The translations under genes and the position numbers were made by a program. A DNA stretch of 64,000 nt from an uncultured Clostridia bacterium (GTDB lineage: Bacteria > Bacillota > Clostridia > UBA1381): contig CAKSUM010000002.1 in the NCBI GenBank assembly GCA_934501535.1, forward strand, positions 199,928 to 263,927, written 5' to 3'. Of this stretch, positions 1 through 8,248 are shown one piece after another; positions within the stretch are counted from its first letter, which is position 1; the number at the start of each line of letters is the position of its first letter. The notes under the pieces are model-generated. The model had not been told where the DNA came from. It saw only the letters and a program-made list of their open reading frames with translations, and made no database searches.

Positions 1-558
1 AGGCGGTTTATCGAACTGAAATCTCTCGCTGCCGATTCGCTGAAAGGGATAAGCGCAATCAGGGTCGGCAGAATTGATAAAAAGGACGCCGACATAATGA
101 AAATGTTCCGCCGCGAGGCAGATATATGCGAATTTATTTCGGGCAGTGCCGTTAAGGAAATATTTGCGGTTGCAAACGGCAGCAAAGCCATGAATGTAAT
201 TATGAAACTGGATAACGGAATAATCTGCACACTTGAGCTTGCCGCCGTATTGAATGACGGTGAGCACACGGTTGACAAGCATGAAATCATCGCACAAAAG
301 GGCGTTGCATGCGACAGAGCGGTGGACACGCAGGTGCCGCAAAGCTCGATTTACGTTTTTACCGGAGATGACAAAGAAGAATATCTTGATGTTGATGCCG
401 AGCTTTACGGACTGTCGGCTGATGAGGCTGCCGCGGCAAGACAGTGCTTTGAAATGGCGCGTGACGGATATTGCCTGTGCGGTCAGGCTGCTCATCTGGA
501 CGAGATTGTGTCGGCTTGCAGACGTTCTGCCGATACGGAAGAAAATGTTATACTGTAA
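1..558 (+). CDS. Gfo/Idh/MocA-like oxidoreductase, C-terminal part (5' end outside window)
   Basis: The reading frame is open from the first base, so this is the 3' part of a gene that starts before the window; an internal ATG at 97 is not the real start. The visible 185 residues look like the alpha/beta C-terminal substrate domain of a Gfo/Idh/MocA NAD(P)-dependent sugar dehydrogenase, with a run of beta-strand segments such as VIMKLDNGIICTLELA. The N-terminal Rossmann fold cannot be seen. The stop lies 13 bases before a second gene of the same superfamily, so the two are probably co-transcribed. The family assignment is an inference from fold-like pattern and context, not from a diagnostic motif. 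Confidence 0.55.
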   Translation, partial: RRFIELKSLAADSLKGISAIRVGRIDKKDADIMKMFRREADICEFISGSAVKEIFAVANGSKAMNVIMKLDNGIICTLELAAVLNDGEHTVDKHEIIAQKGVACDRAVDTQVPQSSIYVFTGDDKEEYLDVDAELYGLSADEAAAARQCFEMARDGYCLCGQAAHLDEIVSACRRSADTEENVIL

Positions 559-571
559 CGGAGGTAATACA

Positions 572-1648
572 ATGAAACCAATCAAAATTGCGATGATGTC
601 AATGACGCACGGACACACAAGAAAATATTATCAGACGCTTAAGGATAATCCCAAGCTTGACTGGGTTGCGGTGTGCACGGCAAATGATGAGGTTAAGGAA
701 GTATTTTTAAACAGCGTTCAGGGGATAGACTGCTATGACAGCGAAGAGGAAATGCTTGAGGCGCACCCGGAAATAGAGGCAGTGGTTCTGGCGAGCGAAA
801 ACTCGGAGCATTTAAGGCAGATGAAATTATGTGCGGAACGCGGCATACATATTCTGTCAATGAAGATTCCGAGCTTCGACATGGCGGAATATGACGAGAT
901 GATAAAGGTTTGCGAGGACGCCGGCATCGTTTGTCAGGTGGAGCTGGAGCTGCACTACAACCCTGTCGTAAAACGCCTGAAAGAAGTAAATGCAAGCGGC
1001 AGACTGGGCAAGCGGCTTTCGTTCAACGCCACGAATATCACACTTTCGCCGGTGTGGGCATTCCCGTGGCAGGGTGTGCCGGAACTGAGCTACGGCAAGC
1101 GTGTTCCGCTTAAAGCGGGCGACACACGTTTTCGCGGCGGTGCACTTTGCGACCACCCGCATATTTTCGATTTGATACGGGAAATGACCGACAGCGAATT
1201 TGACATGATTTTCGCTCAGGCTGCGCCCAATATAAGACCCGACATCGAGGAGGAAGATATGCTGTCGGTTGTCGGCAGAATGAAAGACGGAACTATTTTC
1301 TCGCTTGACCCGTCATGGTCAAGAATGGAAAACCGTTTAAAGGTTCCCGGGCCGGGTTGGGAAAAGTTTCCGAAACGCATGGAGGTAAACGTGACAATTA
1401 ACGGCGAAAACGGCAGCGTTTTGTGCGACTGCTTTGGCCCGAACACTTACCACAACGCGACTCCGGACGACGGATATGTTGTAAGATACACATACTTTGA
1501 CGAATGGGTGGGACTTATCGACGAATTTGTTGACTGCATCAGAAACGGAAAGACTCCGACAATAAATTTGAGGCGGCACAGGAACACCATTAAGGCAATG
1601 AATGCCGTATACGAAAGCATTTCGACCGGTAAGCCGGTAAAACTTTAA
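572..1648 (+). CDS. Gfo/Idh/MocA family oxidoreductase
   Basis: This encodes a 358-residue protein with an N-terminal nucleotide-binding domain and a C-terminal alpha/beta domain of the Gfo/Idh/MocA family, which oxidises or reduces sugars, polyols and their acids with NAD(P). The ATG at 572 is chosen because GGAGG lies just upstream at 560-564; the frame stays open further 5' but only through the previous gene. The usual EKP motif is replaced by MKIPS near residue 95, so the conserved lysine appears to be present in a changed context. CDHPHIFDL near residue 195 fits the catalytic-histidine region. A bidirectional hairpin terminator follows. The substrate is unknown. Confidence 0.8.
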   Translation: MKPIKIAMMSMTHGHTRKYYQTLKDNPKLDWVAVCTANDEVKEVFLNSVQGIDCYDSEEEMLEAHPEIEAVVLASENSEHLRQMKLCAERGIHILSMKIPSFDMAEYDEMIKVCEDAGIVCQVELELHYNPVVKRLKEVNASGRLGKRLSFNATNITLSPVWAFPWQGVPELSYGKRVPLKAGDTRFRGGALCDHPHIFDLIREMTDSEFDMIFAQAAPNIRPDIEEEDMLSVVGRMKDGTIFSLDPSWSRMENRLKVPGPGWEKFPKRMEVNVTINGENGSVLCDCFGPNTYHNATPDDGYVVRYTYFDEWVGLIDEFVDCIRNGKTPTINLRRHRNTIKAMNAVYESISTGKPVKL

Positions 1649-1654
1649 TAAATT

Positions 1655-1696
1655 AGAGCCGATATTGCACAGAATTTTGCAATACCGGCTCTTTTG
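1655..1696. terminator. Bidirectional rho-independent terminator
   Basis: A 14-bp stem with one mismatch (GAGCCGATATTGCA paired with the TTGCAATACCGGCTC arm) is followed by a T run. It sits between the converging genes ending at 1648 and 1703 and has A/T-rich flanks on both sides, so it can end transcripts from either strand. Confidence 0.75.
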
Positions 1697-1702
1697 CTGT
1701 AA

Positions 1703-2548
1703 TTAATTTGGTATTTTAAGTGCAGACAAATTAAATTCGCTTGCCTTTTTCATCATTTCATGCTCGGCAATCATGTGGTCGATGCCGTCAAAAAAGCTTT
1801 GCGGCAGCGTAACATAAGACGTGGACTGAAAAATTTTCGGGCTGCGTCCTTTTATATTGTTCAAAAGCTCCAGCATGCCCTCGTTGAGCGGCTTGAACTT
1901 GGCGAGAATACCGTTCAGAATTGCCGGCGTCATTGTGTTTCTTTGCGATGTGAGGGAATAATCCAGCGCATTAAAGCTGTTTGTATAATCGGTAAGCGTT
2001 TTTTTGACTTCGGGTGAGGTAACGTGTATAAACTGTTTGTTGTGCAGCAGCGTGCCGGCATGCAGTGCGGCGATTATAGCAAAAAAATACAGATTATTAT
2101 ACAGCAGATATGTTTTGGACAGCTTCGGCTCGGCGTTGAACTTTGTCGTTATCAGGACGTTATAGCTGTTTTGCGTGTCGAGAAAAAGCAGCTTAAAATA
2201 CCGCTGCTCATATAAGTAATGAAATGTGGTTTGCAGCAGCGAGGGGTAGCCGTTAAAGCTTTCAAATTTTATCCGTTCAAGCAGATTGATAAGTGCATCG
2301 TTGGACGAAAGAAAATTACGCGTAAGCTGAGGATTTCCCGTGCCTGCAAGCGCCTGTGAATAGATATTCTGCATATCCGCGTTAACCTTGCGCAGCGCGT
2401 TTTCGAATGATGAATTCAGTTCGGCGCCCGTCCCGGTATAGGAGTCGAGCAGCGTATTTATATGCTGATATGAATTTTGGGAGCAGAAAACAAGCATTTG
2501 CTGCACTACCTGCGGCGTAAAAAGAAAATTGGGATTGACAATATTCAT
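1703..2548 (-). CDS. Hypothetical helical protein
   Basis: This encodes a 281-residue protein I do not recognise. It has no signal peptide and no clear membrane segment, and is predicted by eye to be mostly alpha-helical and rich in Asn, Leu, Phe and Tyr. The C-terminal part, containing IDHMIAEHEMMKKA, has the look of a helical bundle of the DUF2935 kind, but the resemblance is too weak to name it. The start ATG at 2548 has AAGGAAG nearby. It lies downstream of an AraC-type regulator on the same strand with a 66-base gap, so it may be co-transcribed with it or have its own promoter. Confidence 0.6.
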   Translation of the reverse strand: MNIVNPNFLFTPQVVQQMLVFCSQNSYQHINTLLDSYTGTGAELNSSFENALRKVNADMQNIYSQALAGTGNPQLTRNFLSSNDALINLLERIKFESFNGYPSLLQTTFHYLYEQRYFKLLFLDTQNSYNVLITTKFNAEPKLSKTYLLYNNLYFFAIIAALHAGTLLHNKQFIHVTSPEVKKTLTDYTNSFNALDYSLTSQRNTMTPAILNGILAKFKPLNEGMLELLNNIKGRSPKIFQSTSYVTLPQSFFDGIDHMIAEHEMMKKASEFNLSALKIPN

Positions 2549-2614
2549 AAAAAACTACTTCCTTATTGATAATATATAGAATTATATTATCGAAGGCGCA
2601 ATAAAATGCAGAAT

Positions 2615-3400
2615 TTACAGCATAAACTGTCCCAAACGGCGGTATTCGCGAGGCGTTTTGCCCGTGAAGCGGCGGAACGTGCGGCGGAAATAACCGGCGG
2701 ACGCAAATCCGCACGCATCACTTATCTGTTCTATACTCATTTGCGGATTATCGGAAAGCATTGCGGCAGCAGCGCTGATACAAAGCCGGTTTTTATATTG
2801 AACGGGTGTTGTCCCGGTCTGCTGTTTAAACAGCCGGTACAAATTCGGGACGCTCATGTGCGATACCTCCGCAAGTGTTTCAGCGGAAATCGCAGAGGTG
2901 AAATTACGGCGGATATAATCTGCGGCAAGCCGTATTCTTTCATCGGGCACGGGTACGGCGGAATATGTCATGCCGCCGAGCAGTTGTTCGCACAGGCAAT
3001 AAAATCTGCCCACGGAGGACAGCGGCTTGTCCGTGCGGTTTGCATAGATGTACTCAAATTCCGGCATGGTGTCGGCGGCGGTGCATACTTTTTGCAAATC
3101 ATAGCATCTTTCGGAAAAAATGCCGCTGTTCGGCGCAGTATAAAAAAACAGCGAAATCCAATCTATATCCGGAGTGCCCCTCCATTTTGACCGATAGGTT
3201 GTGCCCTTGGGGATATATATAATATCGTTGCTGTTTGCGTGCACCGATTTATTGTCGGTAATAAATTCCGCACTGCCGTTTATAAGGTACGCAAAGACAT
3301 GATGCGGACGCGGAAAACCGCTGAAATCACTGTATGCTTCGACGGTGTCATGATATTTTCCCGTATGCAGATAAATTATATCCGTATTGTAATCATTCAT
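2615..3400 (-). CDS. AraC family transcriptional regulator
   Basis: This 261-residue protein has an N-terminal cupin-like sensor domain (about residues 1-140) and a C-terminal pair of helix-turn-helix motifs (about 160-260). The second helix-turn-helix carries the family signature IEQISDACGF followed by YFRRTFRRFTGKTPREYRR. Such proteins usually bind a sugar or related effector and activate a neighbouring operon. It is divergent from the SDR gene at 3503, its most likely target. A minus-strand promoter with TTGACA lies in the shared intergenic region. The effector is unknown. Confidence 0.9.
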   Translation of the reverse strand: MNDYNTDIIYLHTGKYHDTVEAYSDFSGFPRPHHVFAYLINGSAEFITDNKSVHANSNDIIYIPKGTTYRSKWRGTPDIDWISLFFYTAPNSGIFSERCYDLQKVCTAADTMPEFEYIYANRTDKPLSSVGRFYCLCEQLLGGMTYSAVPVPDERIRLAADYIRRNFTSAISAETLAEVSHMSVPNLYRLFKQQTGTTPVQYKNRLCISAAAAMLSDNPQMSIEQISDACGFASAGYFRRTFRRFTGKTPREYRRLGQFML

Positions 3401-3439
3401 GGCTGTATTCCTCGCGTGATAGAATTGTTCTCTTTTTTT

Positions 3440-3469
3440 ATAATATCATATCTTTAAATGCCGTGTCAA
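3440..3469 (-). promoter_or_regulatory. Promoter for the AraC gene ending at 2615
   Basis: On the minus strand a perfect TTGACA (3469-3464) is followed after 18 bases by TATTAT (3445-3440). It lies about 40 bases before the AraC start codon and overlaps the region upstream of the divergent SDR gene. Confidence 0.55.
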
Positions 3470-3502
3470 TATGTTATACTGAAAAAAAGGAGAGTGATTT
3501 AT

Positions 3503-4246
3503 ATGATGTTCAAAGATAAAACCGTATTAATTACCGGAGGAGCAAGCGGAATAGGCGCACTTTTGGGAGAATGCTGCGCAAAAGAGGGCGCGAATGTTGT
3601 TCTGGTTGATAAAAATGCGGAAGCGCTTGAGAAAATAAAGGATAAGTATGAGCCGGAGAAAATTTTGTGTGTTTCCGCCGACGTCACCGATTACAAACAG
3701 GCGGAAAAGGCATGCGCCGACGCGGCGGATAAATTCGGCGGTATAGACGTTGTTGTTCCTTGCGCCGGCGGAGCGGAGGGCAGACTTTTGGGTTTAAACG
3801 GTAATTTTAAAGATTATCCGATTGAGGCGTTTGACTTCAGTATAGACCTGAATTTAAAGGCGGCGGTATATTATGCACACGCCGCAGTGAAGTATATGAT
3901 AAAACAAAAAAGCGGTGTTATCGTGTTTTTAGGCTCAATTACGGGAGCGGAGGGCAGTGATTCAAGCATCGGCTATGCGACATCAAAAAGTGCGCTGATG
4001 AACGGTGTTGTTAAATCTTTCGCTCAAGGCGGCGCGCCGTATAACATAAGAGCGTGCTGTGTGGCACCCGGACCGGTTCTGACAAGACCGGCAATGGCGG
4101 GAATGAAGACGCTTATCGGCCGTGCCGCGGAAACGCAGGAAATCGTAGACATGATAATGTATCTCGCGTCGGACAAGGGTGCGTTTGTGACAGGCACAAC
4201 CGTGCTGATTGACGGCGGCAGATATGTTATGTGGAACAAAAATTAA
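3503..4246 (+). CDS. Short-chain dehydrogenase/reductase (SDR)
   Basis: This encodes a 247-residue classical SDR. The N-terminal nucleotide-binding motif TGGASGIG is at about residues 11-18, and the catalytic Ser145, Tyr158 and Lys162 (YATSK) are all present, so the enzyme should be active as an NAD(P)-dependent alcohol or sugar dehydrogenase. The start at 3503 is favoured over an upstream in-frame codon at 3458 because AAAGGAGA lies at the right distance; the next codon is also ATG. It is divergent from an AraC gene and converges on a second AraC gene with a 4-base gap. The substrate cannot be read from the sequence. Confidence 0.88.
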   Translation: MMFKDKTVLITGGASGIGALLGECCAKEGANVVLVDKNAEALEKIKDKYEPEKILCVSADVTDYKQAEKACADAADKFGGIDVVVPCAGGAEGRLLGLNGNFKDYPIEAFDFSIDLNLKAAVYYAHAAVKYMIKQKSGVIVFLGSITGAEGSDSSIGYATSKSALMNGVVKSFAQGGAPYNIRACCVAPGPVLTRPAMAGMKTLIGRAAETQEIVDMIMYLASDKGAFVTGTTVLIDGGRYVMWNKN

Positions 4247-4250
4247 GCGC

Positions 4251-4994
4251 TTATTTTTTACGAAAAATGCTCGGCGCGGAGCCTGTTTGATTTTTAAACA
4301 CGCGTCGGAAATAATTCGATGAGGAAAATCCCAGCGCCGATGATATTTCTTCGATTGACATATCGGTGGTATTGAGCATGTCGAGCGCGTGCTGAATAAG
4401 TATGTTATGCTTGTATTCTATGGGCGTAACGCCGGTTACGCGGCGGAATGCGGAAAAAAGCCCGGATTCGCTGCAGTTGCAAAGTGAAGCAAGGTATTCC
4501 GAGGAAAAGTTTTCGGCATAGTGCGTTTCTATGTGTTCGATTGCCGGGGTTATTATCGACGATTGCTTGTGCGGCGATTTAATCATTCGCGGATACATTT
4601 GCGACAGTATTTCCAAAAAGCACGCTGCGGACATGAGCGGATTTTCGTCATGATATTCGTACATTTTATCAAAAAGCGTGCACGGAAAATCATGTACAAT
4701 CTGAAAGCGGTAATCGTAAAAGCTGTTCTTTGACGCGAAAGAAAAACGGATTGAATAAAATTCGATTTCCGGCGAACCTGTCCAGACCGAGTAGTATCGG
4801 CTGTCTGCGGCGATATAGAGAATATCGCCCTCTGCGGCATTATATGTTTTGCCTTTGTACAGAAAATTTCCGTGCCCCTTTTTTAGGTACCCTATGCACG
4901 GAGAAGAAAATGCGTTAATGGTTCCGGAGGTGTAGCTGTTTTTGAATTTAAGAAGGCTCGGCTCAAATGTGTTTAAAAGCAGTTTTTTATCCAT
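4251..4994 (-). CDS. AraC family transcriptional regulator
   Basis: This 247-residue protein has an N-terminal cupin-type ligand-binding half and a C-terminal double helix-turn-helix (about residues 150-247). The recognition region contains IEEISSALGF and YFRRVFKNQTG. The ATG at 4994 is preferred to an upstream start at 5063 because GAGGT lies 6 bases before it and the extra N-terminal residues look unlike the family. The gene is divergent from the MDR dehydrogenase at 5120, so it probably controls the three-gene oxidoreductase operon 5120-8145. A palindrome at 5087-5104 is a candidate binding site. Confidence 0.9.
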   Translation of the reverse strand: MDKKLLLNTFEPSLLKFKNSYTSGTINAFSSPCIGYLKKGHGNFLYKGKTYNAAEGDILYIAADSRYYSVWTGSPEIEFYSIRFSFASKNSFYDYRFQIVHDFPCTLFDKMYEYHDENPLMSAACFLEILSQMYPRMIKSPHKQSSIITPAIEHIETHYAENFSSEYLASLCNCSESGLFSAFRRVTGVTPIEYKHNILIQHALDMLNTTDMSIEEISSALGFSSSNYFRRVFKNQTGSAPSIFRKK

Positions 4995-5045
4995 GGTTAT
5001 ACCTCGTTTGTGTAATATAGTGGTGGTTTTGTGTATTATATCACA

Positions 5046-5074
5046 TTGCAGAACAAAAAGCAATAGATTATAAT
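5046..5074 (+). promoter_or_regulatory. Promoter of the 5120-8145 oxidoreductase operon
   Basis: TTGCAG at 5046-5051 is followed by a 17-base spacer and a perfect TATAAT at 5069-5074. Transcription would start near 5081, just before a palindrome. Confidence 0.65.
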
Positions 5075-5086
5075 GTAATTAGTAAA

Positions 5087-5104
5087 TGCATTGACTGCAA
5101 TGCA
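5087..5104. promoter_or_regulatory. Candidate operator palindrome
   Basis: TGCATTG at 5087-5093 and CAATGCA at 5098-5104 form a perfect 7-bp inverted repeat with a 4-base spacer. It lies just downstream of the predicted transcription start and directly before the ribosome-binding site of the gene at 5120. That position fits a repressor site or a 5' UTR stem. Its binding protein is unknown. Confidence 0.45.
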
Positions 5105-5119
5105 CGGGAGGAATTAATT

Positions 5120-6136
5120 ATGAAATGTAAGCAAATAACCTTCACAGGCATGAACCGGGCGGAGCTGACCGAGGTTGACTGCGGCGCTCCGGCTGAAAAT
5201 GAAATTAAGGTAAAAACTGCGGTAAGCTCAGTAAGCGCAGGAACGGAAAAGGCAAATATCATGGGTGATAAGAGCCTCAGTCCTTATTCGGGAGAAACGG
5301 TTGCAACCTTTCCGCGCGTTCTGGGATATTCATGTGCCGGCGTTGTTGAGCAAACAGGCAGCGCGGTAACGGGCTTTAAGCCGGGCGACAGAGTTGCGAT
5401 GTCATGGACTGTACATCAGGAATATAACTACGTAACAGCTGAAAATGCGGTCAAAATGCCTGACAATGTTTCGTTTGAGGAGGGCGCGCTGTGTCATATC
5501 GCGACATTCCCGATGGCTGCAATCAGAAAAACACGGCTTGAATTGGGCGAGTCTATGCTCATAATGGGATTGGGCGTTCTGGGACTTTTGGGCGTGCAGC
5601 TTGCGAAGGCTGCCGGAGCGGTTCCGGTAATTGCGGCAGACCCGAATCCGGCACGCCGCGAAAAGGCGCTGGCTATGGGTGCGGATTATGCGCTTGATCC
5701 TATGGAGGAAGGATTTGCCGACAAGGTAAAAGAGCTTACAGACGGCGGAGTTAATACGGCGGTCGAAGTTACGGGCTGCGGCGCCGGACTTAACGAAACG
5801 CTTGACTGTATGGCAAAGTTCGGACGTGTTGCGCTTTTGGGCTGCACGCGCGATAAGAATTTCACGGTGGACTACTACCGCAAAGTGCACGGCCCCGGAA
5901 TAACGCTTATAGGTGCGCACACTCTGGCAAGACCGGATTATGAATCGCATCCGGGATTTTTTACAAGAGTCGATGACATGAAAACGGCGCTTAAGCTGTG
6001 CAGTATGGGCAGAATTGACTTCAAAAGTATTATAGATGAAACTCATTCTCCGTCGGAGTGTACCGATGTGTATACAAGACTGGTATCGGATAAGGAGTTT
6101 CCTCCGATTGTGCAGTTCGACTGGAACAGACTGTAG
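5120..6136 (+). CDS. Zinc-independent MDR-type dehydrogenase (SAGTE group)
   Basis: This 338-residue protein is a medium-chain dehydrogenase/reductase with a GroES-like N-terminal half and a Rossmann half (GLGVLGLLGVQLAKAAG near residue 150). The usual catalytic-zinc cysteine region is replaced by VSAGTE near residue 40, and the four-cysteine structural zinc lobe is absent. This matches the group that is often fused to a Gfo/Idh domain in bi-domain oxidoreductases. Here the Gfo/Idh partner is a separate gene starting 12 bases downstream. The start has GGGAGG upstream. The two enzymes probably act on the same sugar-like substrate, which I cannot identify. Confidence 0.8.
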   Translation: MKCKQITFTGMNRAELTEVDCGAPAENEIKVKTAVSSVSAGTEKANIMGDKSLSPYSGETVATFPRVLGYSCAGVVEQTGSAVTGFKPGDRVAMSWTVHQEYNYVTAENAVKMPDNVSFEEGALCHIATFPMAAIRKTRLELGESMLIMGLGVLGLLGVQLAKAAGAVPVIAADPNPARREKALAMGADYALDPMEEGFADKVKELTDGGVNTAVEVTGCGAGLNETLDCMAKFGRVALLGCTRDKNFTVDYYRKVHGPGITLIGAHTLARPDYESHPGFFTRVDDMKTALKLCSMGRIDFKSIIDETHSPSECTDVYTRLVSDKEFPPIVQFDWNRL

Positions 6137-6147
6137 GAGGGTAAATC

Positions 6148-7149
6148 ATGAAAAAATTAAAGGTTGTTCAGATAGGTATAGGGCATGACCACGGACCGCT
6201 GATTTTGCAGACGCTTTTGCGCCATACGGAACGTTTTGAGGTTGCCGGACTGGTTCTTCCGGAAAACGAGGCGGAGGATTTTCGCGAAACATTAAAGCAG
6301 TTTGAAGATGTACCGAAGCTATCGCTTGAAGAAGCGTTTGCACTGCCGGGACTTGACGCTGTTACGGTTGAAACGGAAGAAAAAAATCTTAATAAATACG
6401 CATTAAAAGCCCTTGAGGCAGGCTATCCGGTACATATGGACAAACCCGGCGGCATGGATTTGGCAGAATTTGAAAAAACAGTCAAAACCGCCGAGAAGAA
6501 AAAGCTTGAATTTCATTTGGGGTATATGTACCGATATAATCCGGCGGTCATTGACGCGATAAATAAGGTTAAAAGCGGAGAAATCGGCGAAGTTTACAGT
6601 GTTGAGGCGCATATGGACTGTCACCATATCCGGGAAAAAAGAGAATGGCTTTCTGCCTTTCCGGGGGGAATGATGTTCTATCTCGGCTGTCACTTGGTTG
6701 ATTTGATTATGCTGATACAGGGCGTTCCGGAGGAGGTAATTCCGGTAAACTGCGCGTCGGCGTCCGATACCTCGGCAGAGGACTTGGGTTTTGCGGTGTT
6801 TAAGTATAAGAAAGGATTGTCATTTGCGAAAACCTGCGCAAACGAGGCAGGCGGATTTATGCGCCGTCAGCTGGTGATATGCGGAACGAAAGGCACTATT
6901 GAAATACGTCCGCTGGAGGGATTTGATTCATCGGTACCGGATGGCGTATACAGCCGCGTACGGTATGTTTCGCCGGAAGATGCACATGATTGGGGAAAGG
7001 ATATTCCGTTTGAAAAATCACCTGTGCTCGGCAGATATGACGCGATGATGCTTGACTTTGCGGACATTGCGGAGGGAAAGAAAGGCGTTTCGGATTATGC
7101 ATATGAGCTGGAGCTTTATAAGACACTTTTAAAAGCCTGCGGCAGATAG
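6148..7149 (+). CDS. Gfo/Idh/MocA family oxidoreductase
   Basis: This encodes a 333-residue NAD(P)-dependent oxidoreductase. The N-terminal nucleotide-binding domain begins QIGIGHDHG, the conserved MDKPGG motif (the EKP equivalent, with its catalytic lysine) is near residue 95, and a GCHLVDL segment near 183 supplies the expected catalytic histidine. GGAGG lies before the ATG. It is the middle gene of a three-gene operon with an MDR dehydrogenase on each side. A sugar, polyol or sugar-acid substrate is likely, but nothing in the sequence specifies which. Confidence 0.86.
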   Translation: MKKLKVVQIGIGHDHGPLILQTLLRHTERFEVAGLVLPENEAEDFRETLKQFEDVPKLSLEEAFALPGLDAVTVETEEKNLNKYALKALEAGYPVHMDKPGGMDLAEFEKTVKTAEKKKLEFHLGYMYRYNPAVIDAINKVKSGEIGEVYSVEAHMDCHHIREKREWLSAFPGGMMFYLGCHLVDLIMLIQGVPEEVIPVNCASASDTSAEDLGFAVFKYKKGLSFAKTCANEAGGFMRRQLVICGTKGTIEIRPLEGFDSSVPDGVYSRVRYVSPEDAHDWGKDIPFEKSPVLGRYDAMMLDFADIAEGKKGVSDYAYELELYKTLLKACGR

Positions 7150-7164
7150 AAAGGAGAAATTTAT

Positions 7165-8145
7165 ATGAAAGCAATTTTAATAAATGATGACAAATCACTG
7201 TCATGGAGCGATGTAGAAAACCCGGTGATAAAATCGGACGAGGTACTGGTGAAGATAGGTGCAGCGGCGCTCAACCGTGCGGATTTGATGCAGCGCGAGG
7301 GCGATTATCCGCCGCCTCCGGGCTGTCCGGAATGGATGGGACTGGAGATTGCCGGCGAAATCGTTGAGCTTGGCGAAGAAGCGAAAAAGCATTGGAAAAT
7401 CGGGGATAAGGTTTGCGCGCTTTTGGGCGGCGGCGGATATGCGGAATATGCAGCGGTCAAGTATGACATGTGCATGCCGGTTCCGAAAAACTGCTCGCTG
7501 ATTGAGGCGGCGGCAATACCCGAGGCTTTTGCGACGGCTTATCTGAACCTGTTTATAGAGGGTAAAATCAAAGAGGGAAATACACTTTTGATGCATGCCG
7601 GTGCGTCCGGTCTTGCGAGCGTGGTCATTCCGATGGCAAAAGCGTTCGGCGTTCGTGTAATCACGTCGGTTCTGAGCGATGAAAAAGCAAAGGAAATCGA
7701 GCATTTGGGCGCTGATGTTGTAATAAATACATCAAAGCAAAAAACTGACGATGTGTTAAAGGCGGAGCTTGAATCGGGAAGAAGCGTTGATGTGGCGATT
7801 GACTGCCTGGGCGGCGAGCATATGGGCGAGTGTCTGCCGTATCTGACGCACGGCGCGAGGTGGATAATGATTGCGGCGCTTGCAGGCACAAAAACGGAAA
7901 TCGATTTAAAGAACATCTATGTTCGCAATGTGCGCATAATCGGAAGTACGCTGCGTTCGCGCACGCCGGAGGTAAAGGCACAGATATTGGCGGAGCTTGT
8001 TAAAAACGTATTCCCGAAGATTGAACAGGGACTTGTAAAGCCGACAATTTATAAAGTACTGCCGATAACCGAAGCAGAGGAAGCACATGCGATTTTGCAG
8101 CGCGGCGAGAATGTCGGGAAAGTCGTTTTGACGGTCGGTGAATAA
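7165..8145 (+). CDS. Quinone-oxidoreductase-like MDR protein
   Basis: This 326-residue protein belongs to the zinc-free quinone oxidoreductase branch of the MDR superfamily. It shows NRADLMQREGDYPPPPG near residue 37 and the nucleotide-binding segment HAGASGLASV near residue 142. It is close in pattern to the PIG3/TP53I3 type that reduces quinones or activated double bonds with NADPH. AAAGGAG precedes the ATG. It is the last gene of the operon and lies 15 bases after the Gfo/Idh gene, which suggests a reductive step in the same pathway. The substrate is unknown. Confidence 0.85.
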   Translation: MKAILINDDKSLSWSDVENPVIKSDEVLVKIGAAALNRADLMQREGDYPPPPGCPEWMGLEIAGEIVELGEEAKKHWKIGDKVCALLGGGGYAEYAAVKYDMCMPVPKNCSLIEAAAIPEAFATAYLNLFIEGKIKEGNTLLMHAGASGLASVVIPMAKAFGVRVITSVLSDEKAKEIEHLGADVVINTSKQKTDDVLKAELESGRSVDVAIDCLGGEHMGECLPYLTHGARWIMIAALAGTKTEIDLKNIYVRNVRIIGSTLRSRTPEVKAQILAELVKNVFPKIEQGLVKPTIYKVLPITEAEEAHAILQRGENVGKVVLTVGE

Positions 8146-8170
8146 AAAAATAAAAAAATTTTAGAATTTT

Positions 8171-8199
8171 TTGCAGCTTTTTGCGCATCTCGATAGTAT
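8171..8199 (+). promoter_or_regulatory. Likely promoter of the SLH-like gene
   Basis: TTGCAG at 8171-8176, a 17-base spacer and TAGTAT at 8194-8199 lie about 50 bases before the ATG at 8249. Confidence 0.4.
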
Positions 8200-8248
8200 T
8201 ACAGATGAGGGGACAATACATAAAACAATAATAAAGGAGAGATGAGTT

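Noticed and set aside
254..571. N-terminal extension of the Gfo/Idh gene at 572
   Set aside because: The frame is open but overlaps the preceding gene, and a strong ribosome-binding site precedes 572.
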